Below, in pieces: positions 45,188-55,680 of a DNA stretch of 64,000 nucleotides (position 1 is its first letter; each line of letters starts with the position of its first letter). The stretch spans positions 1 through 64,000 of the forward strand of contig JBAKBP010006546.1 in the NCBI GenBank assembly GCA_037953745.1, read 5' to 3'. Made by a program: the position numbers and the translations under genes. This stretch comes from Lithodes maja (Eukaryota; Arthropoda; Malacostraca; Decapoda; Lithodidae). The notes beneath the pieces were generated by a model. That model saw nothing but the letters and a program-made list of their open reading frames with translations. It was not told the origin of the DNA and did not search any database.

Positions 45188-45692
45188 TTGGCGGCGCACG
45201 ACATCTGTCGAATGAAATAAATTTGGACTATGTGGCGGTGCACGACATCTGTCGACCGCCATTTTCAGCACGTAATATTGCTGAGAGAGAGAGCTGAGCG
45301 GTGGGACGAGCGTAGTAACCTTATGACCGCTCCGCACGACCACCGTGGACCAACTGAACTGTATCCCACCTTCTTCCCCCATCTCACACTCGCTACACAG
45401 GGAATTATGTAAGGAAATTACCTTTTTTTAGGGTTTTTGCGCTCGTGTTGCACGATCGTTGCAAGAGAACCAGTGGTCGTACAAGGATGGTTCGGGTGTC
45501 ATTGGAAAGCTCTGTTTACGCCCTTTCAGGGATAGATACTTGTTTTACGCTCTGGGTCTTATTTAGGCGTGAAAATGAGCACGGACACAACCCTATTTAG
45601 GGTAAAAAAAAAAAACGCTGTGCGGTACGGTCAAATAGACCGCCTAGGCCGCCAGTAAGATGTTAAGCAGTCTACATCTGTCGAGTCCTTTA
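45188..45692. mobile_element. MITE5 (right portion)
   Basis: With piggyBac-D removed, the left tip TTAACCC (43174) joins TTAATTGGCGGCGC. Its right end is TTAA at 45689-45692. Both ends carry a CGACATCTGTCGA / TCGACAGATGTAG motif, also repeated internally at about 45246. The end sequence GGCGGCGC is like that of MITE3. No gene. Confidence 0.65.
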
Positions 45693-46322
45693 ACCCGTAA
45701 ACGGCGGCAAAGCTCATAAGAGGTTTTACTGGGTGAGGGCGGCAAAGCTCTTAAGAGGGAGGCCTAAAAAAAACATTTAAACGGCCCCAGTAGCACTAAA
45801 AAAATTGTGTTTTTTTTGTTTTTTTTTCCCTATACCTCATATCACTCCTCCACATCCCCTCCTTCCTCCTTTTCCCCTCCTTCCTCCTTTTCCCCTCCCC
45901 CTTCAATTATCACCTATTTTCCCTGCTATTCCCTAATTCGTTGGTATATTTTGGTGCTAACATTAGCAAAATGTGTGGAGGATGTGCTTACGTGCCTAGC
46001 GGGTGTGTTACACAACCGAGTGTGTGTATGAGTAGGCTCAGTGTGGCTTGAGGCCTCATGGAGGGAGGGGTTGCCTCAATTTTCTCCATAATTCATGAAT
46101 GGGCTGGTCCATCTATATTCGCGATTTTGACCAGAAAAATTATATTTTCACTTTTTTTATTGTTGTTACAGGTTACTATCTTCATAGTGAAGGTAAAATA
46201 GGCTCATATGAATAAGTAATAACGATATTTATCGTAAAATTACGATTATAGGCCTGAATGGAGCCTATATGCTCGCCCATGGGGACCGGGTTCAATACCC
46301 CCCCTCGCCGTTTATAGGTTAA
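45689..46322. mobile_element. MITE6, MITE2-related TTAA element
   Basis: 634 bp. Ends TTAACCCGTAAACGGCGG and TTAACCTATAAACGGCGA (inverted). Paired GGCGGCAAAGCTC units 35 bp apart at 45703 and 45738. The core (TATCACCTATTTTCCCTGC, GGTGCTAACATTAGC) matches MITE2. Shares its left TTAA with MITE5 and its right with MITE7. Confidence 0.88.
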
Positions 46323-46633
46323 CCCACGAAATCCGGGGGGGCCTCATGCGATCCTGATCGCTATGTCCGGGGCCCTTTTGGTACAGGCAAACATCATAAT
46401 TCAGTAACTACTGATTGAGACCACCTAGAGCAGTCAATTGTTTTGCAAATTGTAGAACTTTTTGTTGTCTGTAGAATGCCATTGAGATGACATCGATACG
46501 ATGTGTGGTTGCCGTGTTATGAAGATTTTAGCGGCGATTTTTACCCTCGCATTTTGCCTCTTATGAGGCCTCCCGGATTCCTACCAATATTTGTTTTTGT
46601 CTCATATGAGGCCTCCCGGATTCCGAGGGTTAA
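46319..46633. mobile_element. MITE7, small TTAA element
   Basis: 315 bp. Ends TTAACCCACGAAATCCGGG and TTAACCCTCGGAATCCGGG (inverted). GAGGCCTCCCGGATTCC occurs twice near the right end (about 46564 and 46607). Contains the TGTAGAATGCCATTGAG motif seen in MITE1 and piggyBac left ends. Confidence 0.85.
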
Positions 46634-46723
46634 CCCCTCCTCCCCAGTTGTAATTTTAAAATGACCGCGGCAGATGGGCAGGAGCCTGGGTGTCATTTTA
46701 AAATCTGTAAGCTTGAAAGCCTA
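46634..46723. other. Spacer with ATTTTAAAAT pair
   Basis: 90 bp between two TTAA elements. TCATTTTAAAAT and the related AATTTTAAAATGA occur about 45 bp apart in inverted form. No gene. Confidence 0.4.
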
Positions 46724-47339
46724 TTAACCCGGCAAGTGCGGCAAGACTGATATAAGTTTTACTGGTGGGCTGCGGGAAGCCTTATATAATCCAAGGCCTT
46801 AAAAAAAAACATTTAAATCAGCCCAGTATCAATTTTTTTTTAGTTTTTTTTTAGTTTTTAATTGCCCCTTGGCCATGCCAAATATCACTCCTCCACATCC
46901 CCTCCTTCCCCCCCCCCCCCTTCAATTATCACTTTTTCTCCCTGTTATTCCCTTATTCTTAGGTATATATTCGTGCTAACATTAGTGAGTTGCTAGCAGG
47001 GCGTGGTCATCTAGGTTACTAAGCGTGTGAAAGAGCGAGAGAGAGACTACCACGCAACAGTGTCTCTCCAGCCGTCTTCACGGCTGACTGGCTGGCAGGC
47101 TGCCTGAGCCATACGTTATGTAACTCCCGGCCTCTATCGCCATGACCATCCAAACGCTGTTTCCACTTGTTTTATTGCTGTAACAGGTTATTACCTTTAT
47201 AATCAACGTAAAATAGGCACATATGGATAAGTATTAATGCTATTTATGGTACGATGACGATTTGAGTGTAGGAAATACTCTAAATACCTCCGCACAGGGA
47301 GGGGTGGCCACTACCCCACCTACGCAGTGGAGAGGTTAA
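46724..47339. mobile_element. MITE8, MITE2-related TTAA element
   Basis: 616 bp, TTAA at 46724-46727 and 47336-47339. Paired TGCGGCAAGACT / TGCGGGAAGCCT units 34 bp apart (46737, 46771). Core shares TTAGGTATATATTCGTGCTAA with MITE2. No gene. Confidence 0.85.
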
Positions 47340-48248
47340 GCTTGGTTTGAAAGCCGTGCGTCGAACCGTATGTAAACAAAGCCTGTCGGAGCGAGGCGCA
47401 CCTTCGAAATCAAGAAGGAGAAATCCGACTTTTGTTGTTATTGTTTTGGAGAACAAGATTAGTTGTTATTATTGTGAGATATTGTTAAAATCGCGGAAAA
47501 ATGCGGTCCATGGAAATCGTCATCACAACTGAACCAGTTGACCTAGAGAGCTCTACTTAACCCGGGAGCTGCCGGGAGACTCTTAAGAGTTCCCCCGGCG
47601 GACTGCGGGAAGACTCTTGAGATAAAATAAAAAATCAACTTTTGACATCGAAAAAAAAAAAAAAATGTATTTTTATTTTTTTATTTTTTTATTTTTTTTT
47701 GGCCCCTGGGCCATGCAAAATCTCAGTCCTCTACCTCCCCTCCTTCCCCACTTTCCTCCTCTCCTTCAGTTATCACCTATTTTCCCTATTATTCCCTTAT
47801 TCTGAGGTATATTTTCGTGCTAACATTAGCGAGTTGCAAGCAGGGTGTTGTCATCACTGATGGCAAGCGAGTGCAAGAGAGAGAGAGAGAGTATCGATCG
47901 ACTGTGTCTCAGTGGCCTTGGGGGAAATTGGCGGGAAAGCAGTTTGCCTCACCCATACATTATACAACTCGCGGGCTATATCTCCGATTTTGACCATCCA
48001 AACGCTGTTTTCACTCGTTTTATTGTTGTTTCAGGTTAATACCTTTATAATCAACCCATAATAGGCGCATATGGATAATTATTAATGCTATTAATGGTAC
48101 AATGAATATTTTAGTGACGGAAACACCTCAAATACGTCAGCACAGGGGGACGTTTTCAATTACCCCCATGCGCACTTGTTAGGTTAATGCCAGTCTACAG
48201 ATACAAAACACGGCTACGTTTTGAGATGTGTGTGAATTCTCTAGCAGT
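47340..48248 (-). mobile_element. MITE1-like copy 4, reversed, split by MITE2
   Basis: Pieces 47340-47560 and 48188-48248. The sequence ACTGAACCAGTTGACCTAGAG followed by the internal TTAA, then GCCAGTCTACAG, is MITE1 in reverse. MITE2 copy 3 occupies the internal TTAA. The far half is cut by gypsy-2. Diverged from copies 1-3. Confidence 0.7.
47557..48187 (+). mobile_element. MITE2 copy 3
   Basis: 631 bp, TTAA at 47557-47560 and 48184-48187. Near identical to 6297-6925 and 30363-31001. Confidence 0.92.
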
Positions 48249-50056
48249 TGTTACGGCTGGATCGGCAATACATATTCGGGATTCTTGATCGTAGGACAGA
48301 AATGGCTTATGTGACAACGACACGCTCGATTCCAGTCCCAAATACTATATGCTCCAGACAACAAAAGCACCAACGCCCTACAGAGTTATCGTCTATGGTA
48401 ACGAGTTACCTTAACTCGGCGAAAGTGTACAACAGGGGTAGGCTATGAGGCTAAACTCCCTCAGACATTTATAGGTTACGTTATTACTAAAGAAATGCAA
48501 TACTCAAGAAACTACGTTAATATTAAGCCTCTAATAATGTAGAATAGAAGCAGGCTAAAGGTATGACAGTGAAATGCTAAATGACAAATGTACACGCCTA
48601 CTTGAAAGCGCGTGCACTAGAATAACTGTCCCCTACTAACATGCACTAGCATGTAGCATACAAGATGTTCATGATCCAGTAGATACCTAATAATACACAT
48701 GGAAGGAACATAAATAGTAGTCACTTATTGTAATAATGAATCTATACTTGGAATAACTAAAAGGTTGCAGGCAACAGTACTGCGCCGGTAGCCTACTACC
48801 GCATAGGCTACTTCGCTTCTCTCACTCTGTCTCCCCTCTGAGTCTGTATGCGCCCTACGCAACAGAACTCCGGACACAGCAGCAAAACAACAGTGCAGTT
48901 AATTGATACATGAAAGTATTAATAGTGTTGTCTTGTGTGTGAGTAATGTGTATTGTAAAGTGTTATATACATAAACTTAAAGAGAGCTGCAATGCATAGT
49001 AAAATAAAGATATAACCCACTCATCATCCCCATGTGTTCTAGCTAGCAGGCCAAGTCACAGGAACAACGAGTCCCAGCACCGAAAGCGAGAACCCAGGAA
49101 AAGACTGCAGAGAACACAAGGACAGATAAATTACGTTACTCTACTATACCGGCACTACGAGCGAGCTGTAGTCTCTGGTACTACAGTCGCTCCTGGCTCG
49201 GTAGGCAAATCAAGGCTAAGTCCTCGCCCCTCTACAGACAACTCCTGGGCATGGTCGGGCTCTTACACATGGCACTAGTCTAGTCACAAATTGGATGATG
49301 AGCTGGGCATATAACTCGTGAACATGTAGAACGTTCACCAACTATCCTCATCAAGAAGATCGCTGTTCACATTAACCCCTTAAATCTAATACATGTAAAT
49401 ATATGCTTGTCCTAAGAGTAATACGAGAGGTGAGTGCTGAAACTCCTTTAGGACCTCAAGGGAAGGGTATGCATTTAAATAGAGAGAAGAATGAAATGAG
49501 AGTAATGTCGTCAGAGAGAAAGAGTGCAACCGTGAGAAATTGGGAGAGAGGGCAAGGGATGTTAGAATCTCAAAGGTTCTAGGCAACCTGGTCATAGAAC
49601 ACACAGCGAGCCTCCAGGCAATGTGCTGTACGACAACATGGGCAGCCCAGACAGCATAGGCAGGCGGCAATGTACTACCAACCCTGTCGCACCTAGCTAT
49701 AAGCGCAGGGCTGCCAACCGGTCCATACGTCTGGCAACCACCCCCCCGGCAGCGTGGCGCACCGCTACCCTCTCGCTCTGAAGTCTAACTCACTCTCTCT
49801 CTCTGAATTCCTATCATCTCATCTATCAACTTCTCTATTGATACTACATATTAAATGGAAGGTCTCGACATGGCTTAAAACAAAACCCACCACTGGTTAG
49901 CAAATGACGAGACCTTTGCAGAGATACAAAGAACATAGTTATACGTTGTCACACTCAATATAAGCAGCCAGCATGGTACAACGTGGTACCGTGGTGGTAC
50001 AGTGGAGTACCAAGGAGTACAATCAGGTTACGTTGCCACGCACTGGGTGCGTCACA
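48249..50056 (-). repeat. gypsy-2 3' LTR
   Basis: 1808 bp. Differs from the 5' LTR at single sites (for example near 48405, 48497 and 48889) and in the GGTAC-rich tract at 49974-50010. Confidence 0.95.
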
Positions 50057-50070
50057 GCCCCCCCAAGATT
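50057..50070 (-). promoter_or_regulatory. gypsy-2 polypurine tract
   Basis: TTGGGGGGGC next to the 3' LTR in element orientation, as in gypsy-1. Confidence 0.75.
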
Positions 50071-50336
50071 TTAGATAATCGACCTTAGAAGCATTATCAA
50101 AATCTGACAGGCAACCAACCGACCTGCTACCCTTAGCTGCCACTAATTGCAAAAGGTGCACAACAACTGAAGTGTGAATTATACATAAAACACAATATCG
50201 CATGCATCATGCTACAACAATAAAGACTTACAAAACTAAAACAAATTTTCTCGTTTATTTTATTGTTTTATAATCTTTTTGGACGGCGTTATGATAGCCT
50301 AATTTTACTCCTGCTCAACCCACACACCGTGCACGA

Positions 50337-53300
50337 CTATCCTGGATCATCAACCCTTGATAGACAATCTGCTATCACGTTCTCACTCCCGGCAATATGC
50401 TGAATGTTGAGATTATACTCTTGGAGCATTAGGGACCACCTGGTCAACCGCATATTCCGATTGTGAAACTGATTTAGGAATTTCAAGGGGTGATGGTCCG
50501 TATAAATCGTCACTACCGGGCCGTAGGCTGGAACATAAACTTCGAAATGTTTGAGCGACAAAACGATAGCAAGAAGCTCCTTCTCTATAGTCGAGTAATT
50601 CCTTTGTGCCGAATTAAACTTGCGAGAAAAGAAGCTCACTGGGTGTTCCAAGCCCTCGGAATCAGTCTGCAGTAACACTGCCCCGGCACCCACACCGCTG
50701 GCATCAGTCGCCAGCTGAAAACTCCTGGAGAAGTCTGGGGCTCTCAAAATCGGATGTGTACACAGCAGGTGCTTGACTAGGTCGAAAGCCCTCTGACACT
50801 CCGAAGCCCAACAGAACTTCACTGACTTCGACAGTAGATCAGTTAACGGTGCTAAGACAGTAGAGTATCCCCGGATGAAGCGCCTATAATAGCCTATCAT
50901 ACCTAGGAACCGCATGACCTGGCGCTTAGTGGTGGGCCTGGGAAACATATTGATAGCCTGTATCTTGCTCAGGGGGGGGCACACCCGGCCTAACCCGACC
51001 ACGAAGCCAAGATACTGCACAGTAGCCTTTACAAACTCGCACTTCCTCAGGTTCACCACCAGCCCAGCATCGTGCAACTTCCCAAACAGGGTCTCTAAGT
51101 GCCTTAGGTGAGTTTCAAAATTGTCATCATACACTATCACGTCATCAAGGTAGACCGTGCAGTTAGGGATTTCGTCACAAATATCGTTCATCAGGTTCTG
51201 AAACGTGGCAGGTGCGTTCTTAAGCCCATAAGGCATTACGTTACATTGGTAGGTCTTGCCATCTACCACAAAACCACAAACTTGCTTAGCTCGGTCCGAC
51301 AGGGGTACTTGCCAGTAGCCTTTTACAAGATCAATTTTAGTAAGGTACTTTGCATTCCCTATCTTGTCCACGCTGTCGTCCACTCGAGGCAAAGGGTAAG
51401 GGTTGGTAGTGGTCAAGCCATTTAGCCTACGAAAATCTATGCAGAACCGCACCTTGCCGTCAGGTTTTGGCTGCAACGTGACGGGTGATGTCCACTTCAC
51501 ATAACCTTCAGTGATCATCCCTCTCTCAACCATGTACTTTAACTCCTCCCGTAAAGCTGGCAACTTTACCGGGGGCACACGGTAGGGCACTGACTTGAAG
51601 GGCACATTATCACCGACGTCCACGTCGTGCGTTACCTGAGTAGTGAGACCTGGGTGTTCGGCGAAAACAGAGGGGTATGACCTGAACAGGCCTAGGACAG
51701 CAGCACCCTGGTGCTCAGGCAGGTGACTTACAGCTTGCCTAGCCTCTTGTTCAGTATTCCCCGCCCACTGTTCCGCGGAAATGACACAGTCCCAGCTATC
51801 CTCCTCAGCAGCATGACTGTCCCCACCTCCTTCTCCACCCTGGCCGCTGCAGGCCAGCACAGGGACAGTGAGAGGCTCTGAGGGGCGTCTCACATACTCT
51901 TTCATGAGGTTAACATGACATAACTGATGTTTTTTTCTACGGTCAGGTGTTGCAACGAGATAATCAAGGTCGGACAGTTTCTTAGCCACCACATACGGCC
52001 CAATAAACTTGGCAGAAAGGGGGTGTCCAGGCAAAGGTAAAAGCAACATTACCTCCTGACCCACCGAAAACTCCCGAAGCTTCACCTTGGCGTCATACTG
52101 GTGCTTCATGACCGCCTGTGCATTAACCAAGTTATTACCTGCCGCTGCCATGCAACCTATAAGTCTCTCCCGGCTCTCAAGGATATATTTAAGTACAGAC
52201 CCCGGCTTCTCTTCGCCCTCCCAGATCTCTTTCACCATACTTAAAGGTCCTCTCACATTATGGCCAAAGACTAGTTGATTTGGACTGAACCCCAGGCTCT
52301 CTCCTGGGACTTCACGTGCAGCGAACAGAACATACGGCAGACCCAAATCCCAATCAGTGTCATGTTCTGCACAGTAACAGCGTAGCATACTCTTCAGGGT
52401 CGAGTGCCACCGCTCCAAGACTCCCTGACTCTCGGGATGGTAGGCTGACGACACTACAGAACATATACCGTGCAACTGAAGGGTTTGCTTGAACAATTTG
52501 GATGTAAAATTGCTCCCCTGGTCTGACTGCACCTCACGTGGAAATCCATAACGGGAACAGAACAATAATAAGTTTTTAACAACTGCCTTTGCCGAGCCGT
52601 TTCTCATGGGGTATGCGTCCGGGTATCTCGTAGCCACATCCATGATTGTCAACAGGAATTTATTGCCACTACTAGTAGGCGGGAAAGGGCCAACCAAATC
52701 TACTACAACTTTGCTGAACGGAGGCCCGGTGACAGGTATGGGAAACAAAGGTGCCTTCGGGATGGTCTGGTTAGGCTTCCCCGTTGTCTGGCAGGTCGCA
52801 CACCCAGCCACCCATGCACAGACATCAGCCTTGACCCCAGGCCACCAGAAAAACCTGCCCAATGCCGCCAATGTTTTTGTTACCCCCAAATGACCCGCCA
52901 CCGGCACATCATGCGCCAGACACAATAAGGACTCTCTATACTTATTTGGAACAACCACCTGGTCTACTACCCTCGCACCGCCCTCCCACTTCGATTTGGG
53001 GTCTAGAAATCTGCGGTACAATATCCTGTTGAGACTAAAGAAATCTCCCGGCTTCGCATCCCCATCTTCCTCCAACTCTATGGCACCATTGCTATAACGA
53101 GCTAGGCTAGCGTCTTGCAGCTGCTGCTCACTAATGTCCCTGGGCGTCAATGCATCAAGATGGTTTTGTAATAAGACATTACCCCGGCTAGTAGGCTCTA
53201 CTGCCTTAGTGGCTCTCGCTACAGCTCTTGCCTCACGCGAAGTCTTACCCAACTCTGCCTTGTTACACACCATATCTGGGCCAGAGTCAACTCCCGTGTT

Positions 53301-55436
53301 TATTATAGGTCCAAGTACCGAATCACCGAGAAGTGCAGCAGAATCAATGTCCCTTTTCCTGCCCTTAGCAACCTTCTCCTGATCCTTCCTCCACTGTCCC
53401 CGAGGTTGAGTGCTAGGCTGTGCAGGAGCCGCAGAGCGAGATCGGGTTACCACACAGGCCATCTCATCCTGTTGGCACCTCCCAACCCATTCCCGATTCT
53501 CACCATCCACGTCGGCCGCCCTCTCGGCAACGACTAAGGGTGGAGTCCCGGAAGTGGGCACCGCAAAGTCGTTGCCGAGAAGAAGGTCGACGCCCTCAAC
53601 TGGCAAACACTCAACAATCCCTACATCCAGCTCCCTGCACACCTCTCCCACTCTCAACTCCAACCTCACAAGTGGGTATGACCTCGTAGCATTTATACCC
53701 TGCACCACAACAACTCTGGCCGCATTTATCGGTTTCCCTGTGAAGTTCCTCAACAAAGTTTGCGAAGCCCCCGTATCCCTCAGCAAGTCAACCCTCCGTA
53801 GTTCACTCCCCCAGCTCACAAACCCGTGTCCCCGATGGCTACAGAAAGTGTCCCGGACAGGTGTCGAGCCTTCCGTACGCTTCTTTACCGCGTGTGCCTC
53901 AGCTGCTGACAACCTACCCCGGGCAGTTGCTGCAGCCTTCAGAGACACACCGATACTGTGAACCAATGACACCGGCTTAGCGGGAGTGTTACTAGGGCAC
54001 TCACGTGAATAATGGCCTAGCTTCTGACATTTGTAACATTTCACATCCCCAATGGGCTTCTTCCCTTGTGCGGGCGAAGAAGGGGCCTGACCTTTAGTAA
54101 ACGGGAGAGGCTTGTGTTTGTAGGTGTTATTAGGTGCAATGCATTTAGTGTGGTTATGTGTGTCATAGGATTTGTTATTATCGAAAACTCTGGTGGGTGG
54201 GGTATAGCGCCCCTTCTGCCCTGACTCAGCCCTCTGAGCGGCACCGCAACCACGAATCAATGATAATCTGAAGTCTGCCATCTTGGCAGCCTCCTCTACT
54301 GTCTTGGGACATTTTTCCTTAATGTTCAGCGTTAGATCGGTTCCAGTGCATTTGTAAAACTGTTCCAGATAGAAAAGTTGCTTAATTTCCTCAGCCGACT
54401 CTGCGTGCTCGGACCGAAACCAGTTATTACCTGCATCTGTTAAGTCCCGTGCGTGCTCCATAAAACTGACGTCGCTCTTCTTATTCACGCCACGGAACTT
54501 CAATCTATAAGTTTCGGGTTGCAGTTCGTAGGCCCGGAGCACAGCCTCCTTCACCAGTCCATACACTACACTCTCGTCCAGTGACAGTGCATCGTAGGCT
54601 TTCAACCCCTTACCCACTAGACGTGATGAAACTAATGCTGCCCATTTAACCTCCGGCCAGTCATACTCACGACACTTCTTTTCGAAACGAGCAAAAAACT
54701 CAGTCACTGCTGTCTCATCAAATGCGGGTACTAACTTAATTAAATGCGAAAGTGAGTCTGTAACCCGGTGCCCACCACCGAGATGACGCCCCGTGGTCTC
54801 TACTCTAGACTTCTCGACATCCATTTCAGCCTGGTACCTGGTTGCATCCTGATTGGCTTGGATTCTAGCAACCTCTATGCGTTCTATACTAGCCTGTTGT
54901 ATCTGAGTCTCCTGCAGCTTAAACTTAGCTAGTTCTAGCTGAAATAACATCTCAGGAGACAGGCCTGGGGGGGGAGAGCACAAAATGGGGGATCCACACC
55001 GAGACGTGTTTACGGGTAAGCCAGCTTGCCATTGAGAACCCTCCTGCTGCATCGTGCTAAGCCTCGCTGGCTGAGGGCCCAGCTCAGGGGTAGAGTGGAA
55101 TGGAGGCTTGGAGGGAACCCCCCAAGACCCCACTCCACCCACCGCCCCATCGCCATCACCCAACAAACATGCCACCAAATTCTTCTTGGGCCAACTGTCA
55201 GGACAGTCCCGCCCCAAAACCGTGGCTAAACAGCGAAGACCGTAACAATCAATAGCCTGCAGGCGCTGTTCGGTCAAAGGTGTCTGCAAAAATGCCCGGG
55301 CATCCCTCTCTCCACTTATAACACTCCCCTCCCTAAACATCTGTTGTACTTGCTGGTTACTAGGCTGTACCGTGTTATCCTCCCCCGTAAATGATGAGTC
55401 ATTAGACATAGTGCTGGTTATACAATTGCTGTTCAT
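50337..55436 (-). CDS. gypsy-2 Gag-Pol polyprotein, PR-INT-RT-RH order (1699 aa)
   Basis: A single uninterrupted frame from Met 55436 (MNSNCITSTM; Met10 is an alternative start). A Gln-rich helical stretch (about 165-215) precedes a capsid region. Its segment about 310-390 (YRLKFRG...WFRSEHAESAEEIKQLF..LEQF...EKCPKTVEEA) has the layout of a SCAN domain. Zinc knuckle C467-x2-C470-x4-H475-x4-C480. Protease DTGA at D554. Integrase zinc finger H842, H849, C879, C882; integrase core D913, D972, E1008 (D-35-E). RT follows with D1369 (KIDLVKGYWQ) and YLDD (D1431, D1432). RNase H begins at D1578 (TDASGVGAG), and the frame ends SRVDDPG. Integrase upstream of RT is the Ty1/copia order, but RT, RNase H and integrase motifs are Ty3/gypsy-like. 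This fits the Gmr1-like clade. Processing sites are not identified. Confidence 0.95.
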   Translation of the reverse strand: MNSNCITSTMSNDSSFTGEDNTVQPSNQQVQQMFREGSVISGERDARAFLQTPLTEQRLQAIDCYGLRCLATVLGRDCPDSWPKKNLVACLLGDGDGAVGGVGSWGVPSKPPFHSTPELGPQPARLSTMQQEGSQWQAGLPVNTSRCGSPILCSPPPGLSPEMLFQLELAKFKLQETQIQQASIERIEVARIQANQDATRYQAEMDVEKSRVETTGRHLGGGHRVTDSLSHLIKLVPAFDETAVTEFFARFEKKCREYDWPEVKWAALVSSRLVGKGLKAYDALSLDESVVYGLVKEAVLRAYELQPETYRLKFRGVNKKSDVSFMEHARDLTDAGNNWFRSEHAESAEEIKQLFYLEQFYKCTGTDLTLNIKEKCPKTVEEAAKMADFRLSLIRGCGAAQRAESGQKGRYTPPTRVFDNNKSYDTHNHTKCIAPNNTYKHKPLPFTKGQAPSSPAQGKKPIGDVKCYKCQKLGHYSRECPSNTPAKPVSLVHSIGVSLKAAATARGRLSAAEAHAVKKRTEGSTPVRDTFCSHRGHGFVSWGSELRRVDLLRDTGASQTLLRNFTGKPINAARVVVVQGINATRSYPLVRLELRVGEVCRELDVGIVECLPVEGVDLLLGNDFAVPTSGTPPLVVAERAADVDGENREWVGRCQQDEMACVVTRSRSAAPAQPSTQPRGQWRKDQEKVAKGRKRDIDSAALLGDSVLGPIINTGVDSGPDMVCNKAELGKTSREARAVARATKAVEPTSRGNVLLQNHLDALTPRDISEQQLQDASLARYSNGAIELEEDGDAKPGDFFSLNRILYRRFLDPKSKWEGGARVVDQVVVPNKYRESLLCLAHDVPVAGHLGVTKTLAALGRFFWWPGVKADVCAWVAGCATCQTTGKPNQTIPKAPLFPIPVTGPPFSKVVVDLVGPFPPTSSGNKFLLTIMDVATRYPDAYPMRNGSAKAVVKNLLLFCSRYGFPREVQSDQGSNFTSKLFKQTLQLHGICSVVSSAYHPESQGVLERWHSTLKSMLRCYCAEHDTDWDLGLPYVLFAAREVPGESLGFSPNQLVFGHNVRGPLSMVKEIWEGEEKPGSVLKYILESRERLIGCMAAAGNNLVNAQAVMKHQYDAKVKLREFSVGQEVMLLLPLPGHPLSAKFIGPYVVAKKLSDLDYLVATPDRRKKHQLCHVNLMKEYVRRPSEPLTVPVLACSGQGGEGGGDSHAAEEDSWDCVISAEQWAGNTEQEARQAVSHLPEHQGAAVLGLFRSYPSVFAEHPGLTTQVTHDVDVGDNVPFKSVPYRVPPVKLPALREELKYMVERGMITEGYVKWTSPVTLQPKPDGKVRFCIDFRRLNGLTTTNPYPLPRVDDSVDKIGNAKYLTKIDLVKGYWQVPLSDRAKQVCGFVVDGKTYQCNVMPYGLKNAPATFQNLMNDICDEIPNCTVYLDDVIVYDDNFETHLRHLETLFGKLHDAGLVVNLRKCEFVKATVQYLGFVVGLGRVCPPLSKIQAINMFPRPTTKRQVMRFLGMIGYYRRFIRGYSTVLAPLTDLLSKSVKFCWASECQRAFDLVKHLLCTHPILRAPDFSRSFQLATDASGVGAGAVLLQTDSEGLEHPVSFFSRKFNSAQRNYSTIEKELLAIVLSLKHFEVYVPAYGPVVTIYTDHHPLKFLNQFHNRNMRLTRWSLMLQEYNLNIQHIAGSENVIADCLSRVDDPG

Positions 55437-55669
55437 AAAAAAAAAGAAGTGCTTATTACTAATTGCAGTCTCGACTCACAAAATGTTAAAGATGCTTGAA
55501 TGACTCTACTCTAGACACCCCTAACGAAACAATCTGCAAGTCCACCAATACAATAATGACACAATAAAAAATTCCTCCAATATGCAAGAAAATTCCAGCC
55601 AGCTCTACTAGGTAGCATAGAATAGTTCTCCAAAAAACATGTGATAGGATACTACTGAATCTTGTGCAA

Positions 55670-55677
55670 GGTCGCCA
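55670..55677 (-). promoter_or_regulatory. gypsy-2 putative primer binding site
   Basis: TGGCGACC in element orientation, 3 nt inside the 5' LTR, identical to gypsy-1. Confidence 0.5.
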
Positions 55678-55680
55678 TTT

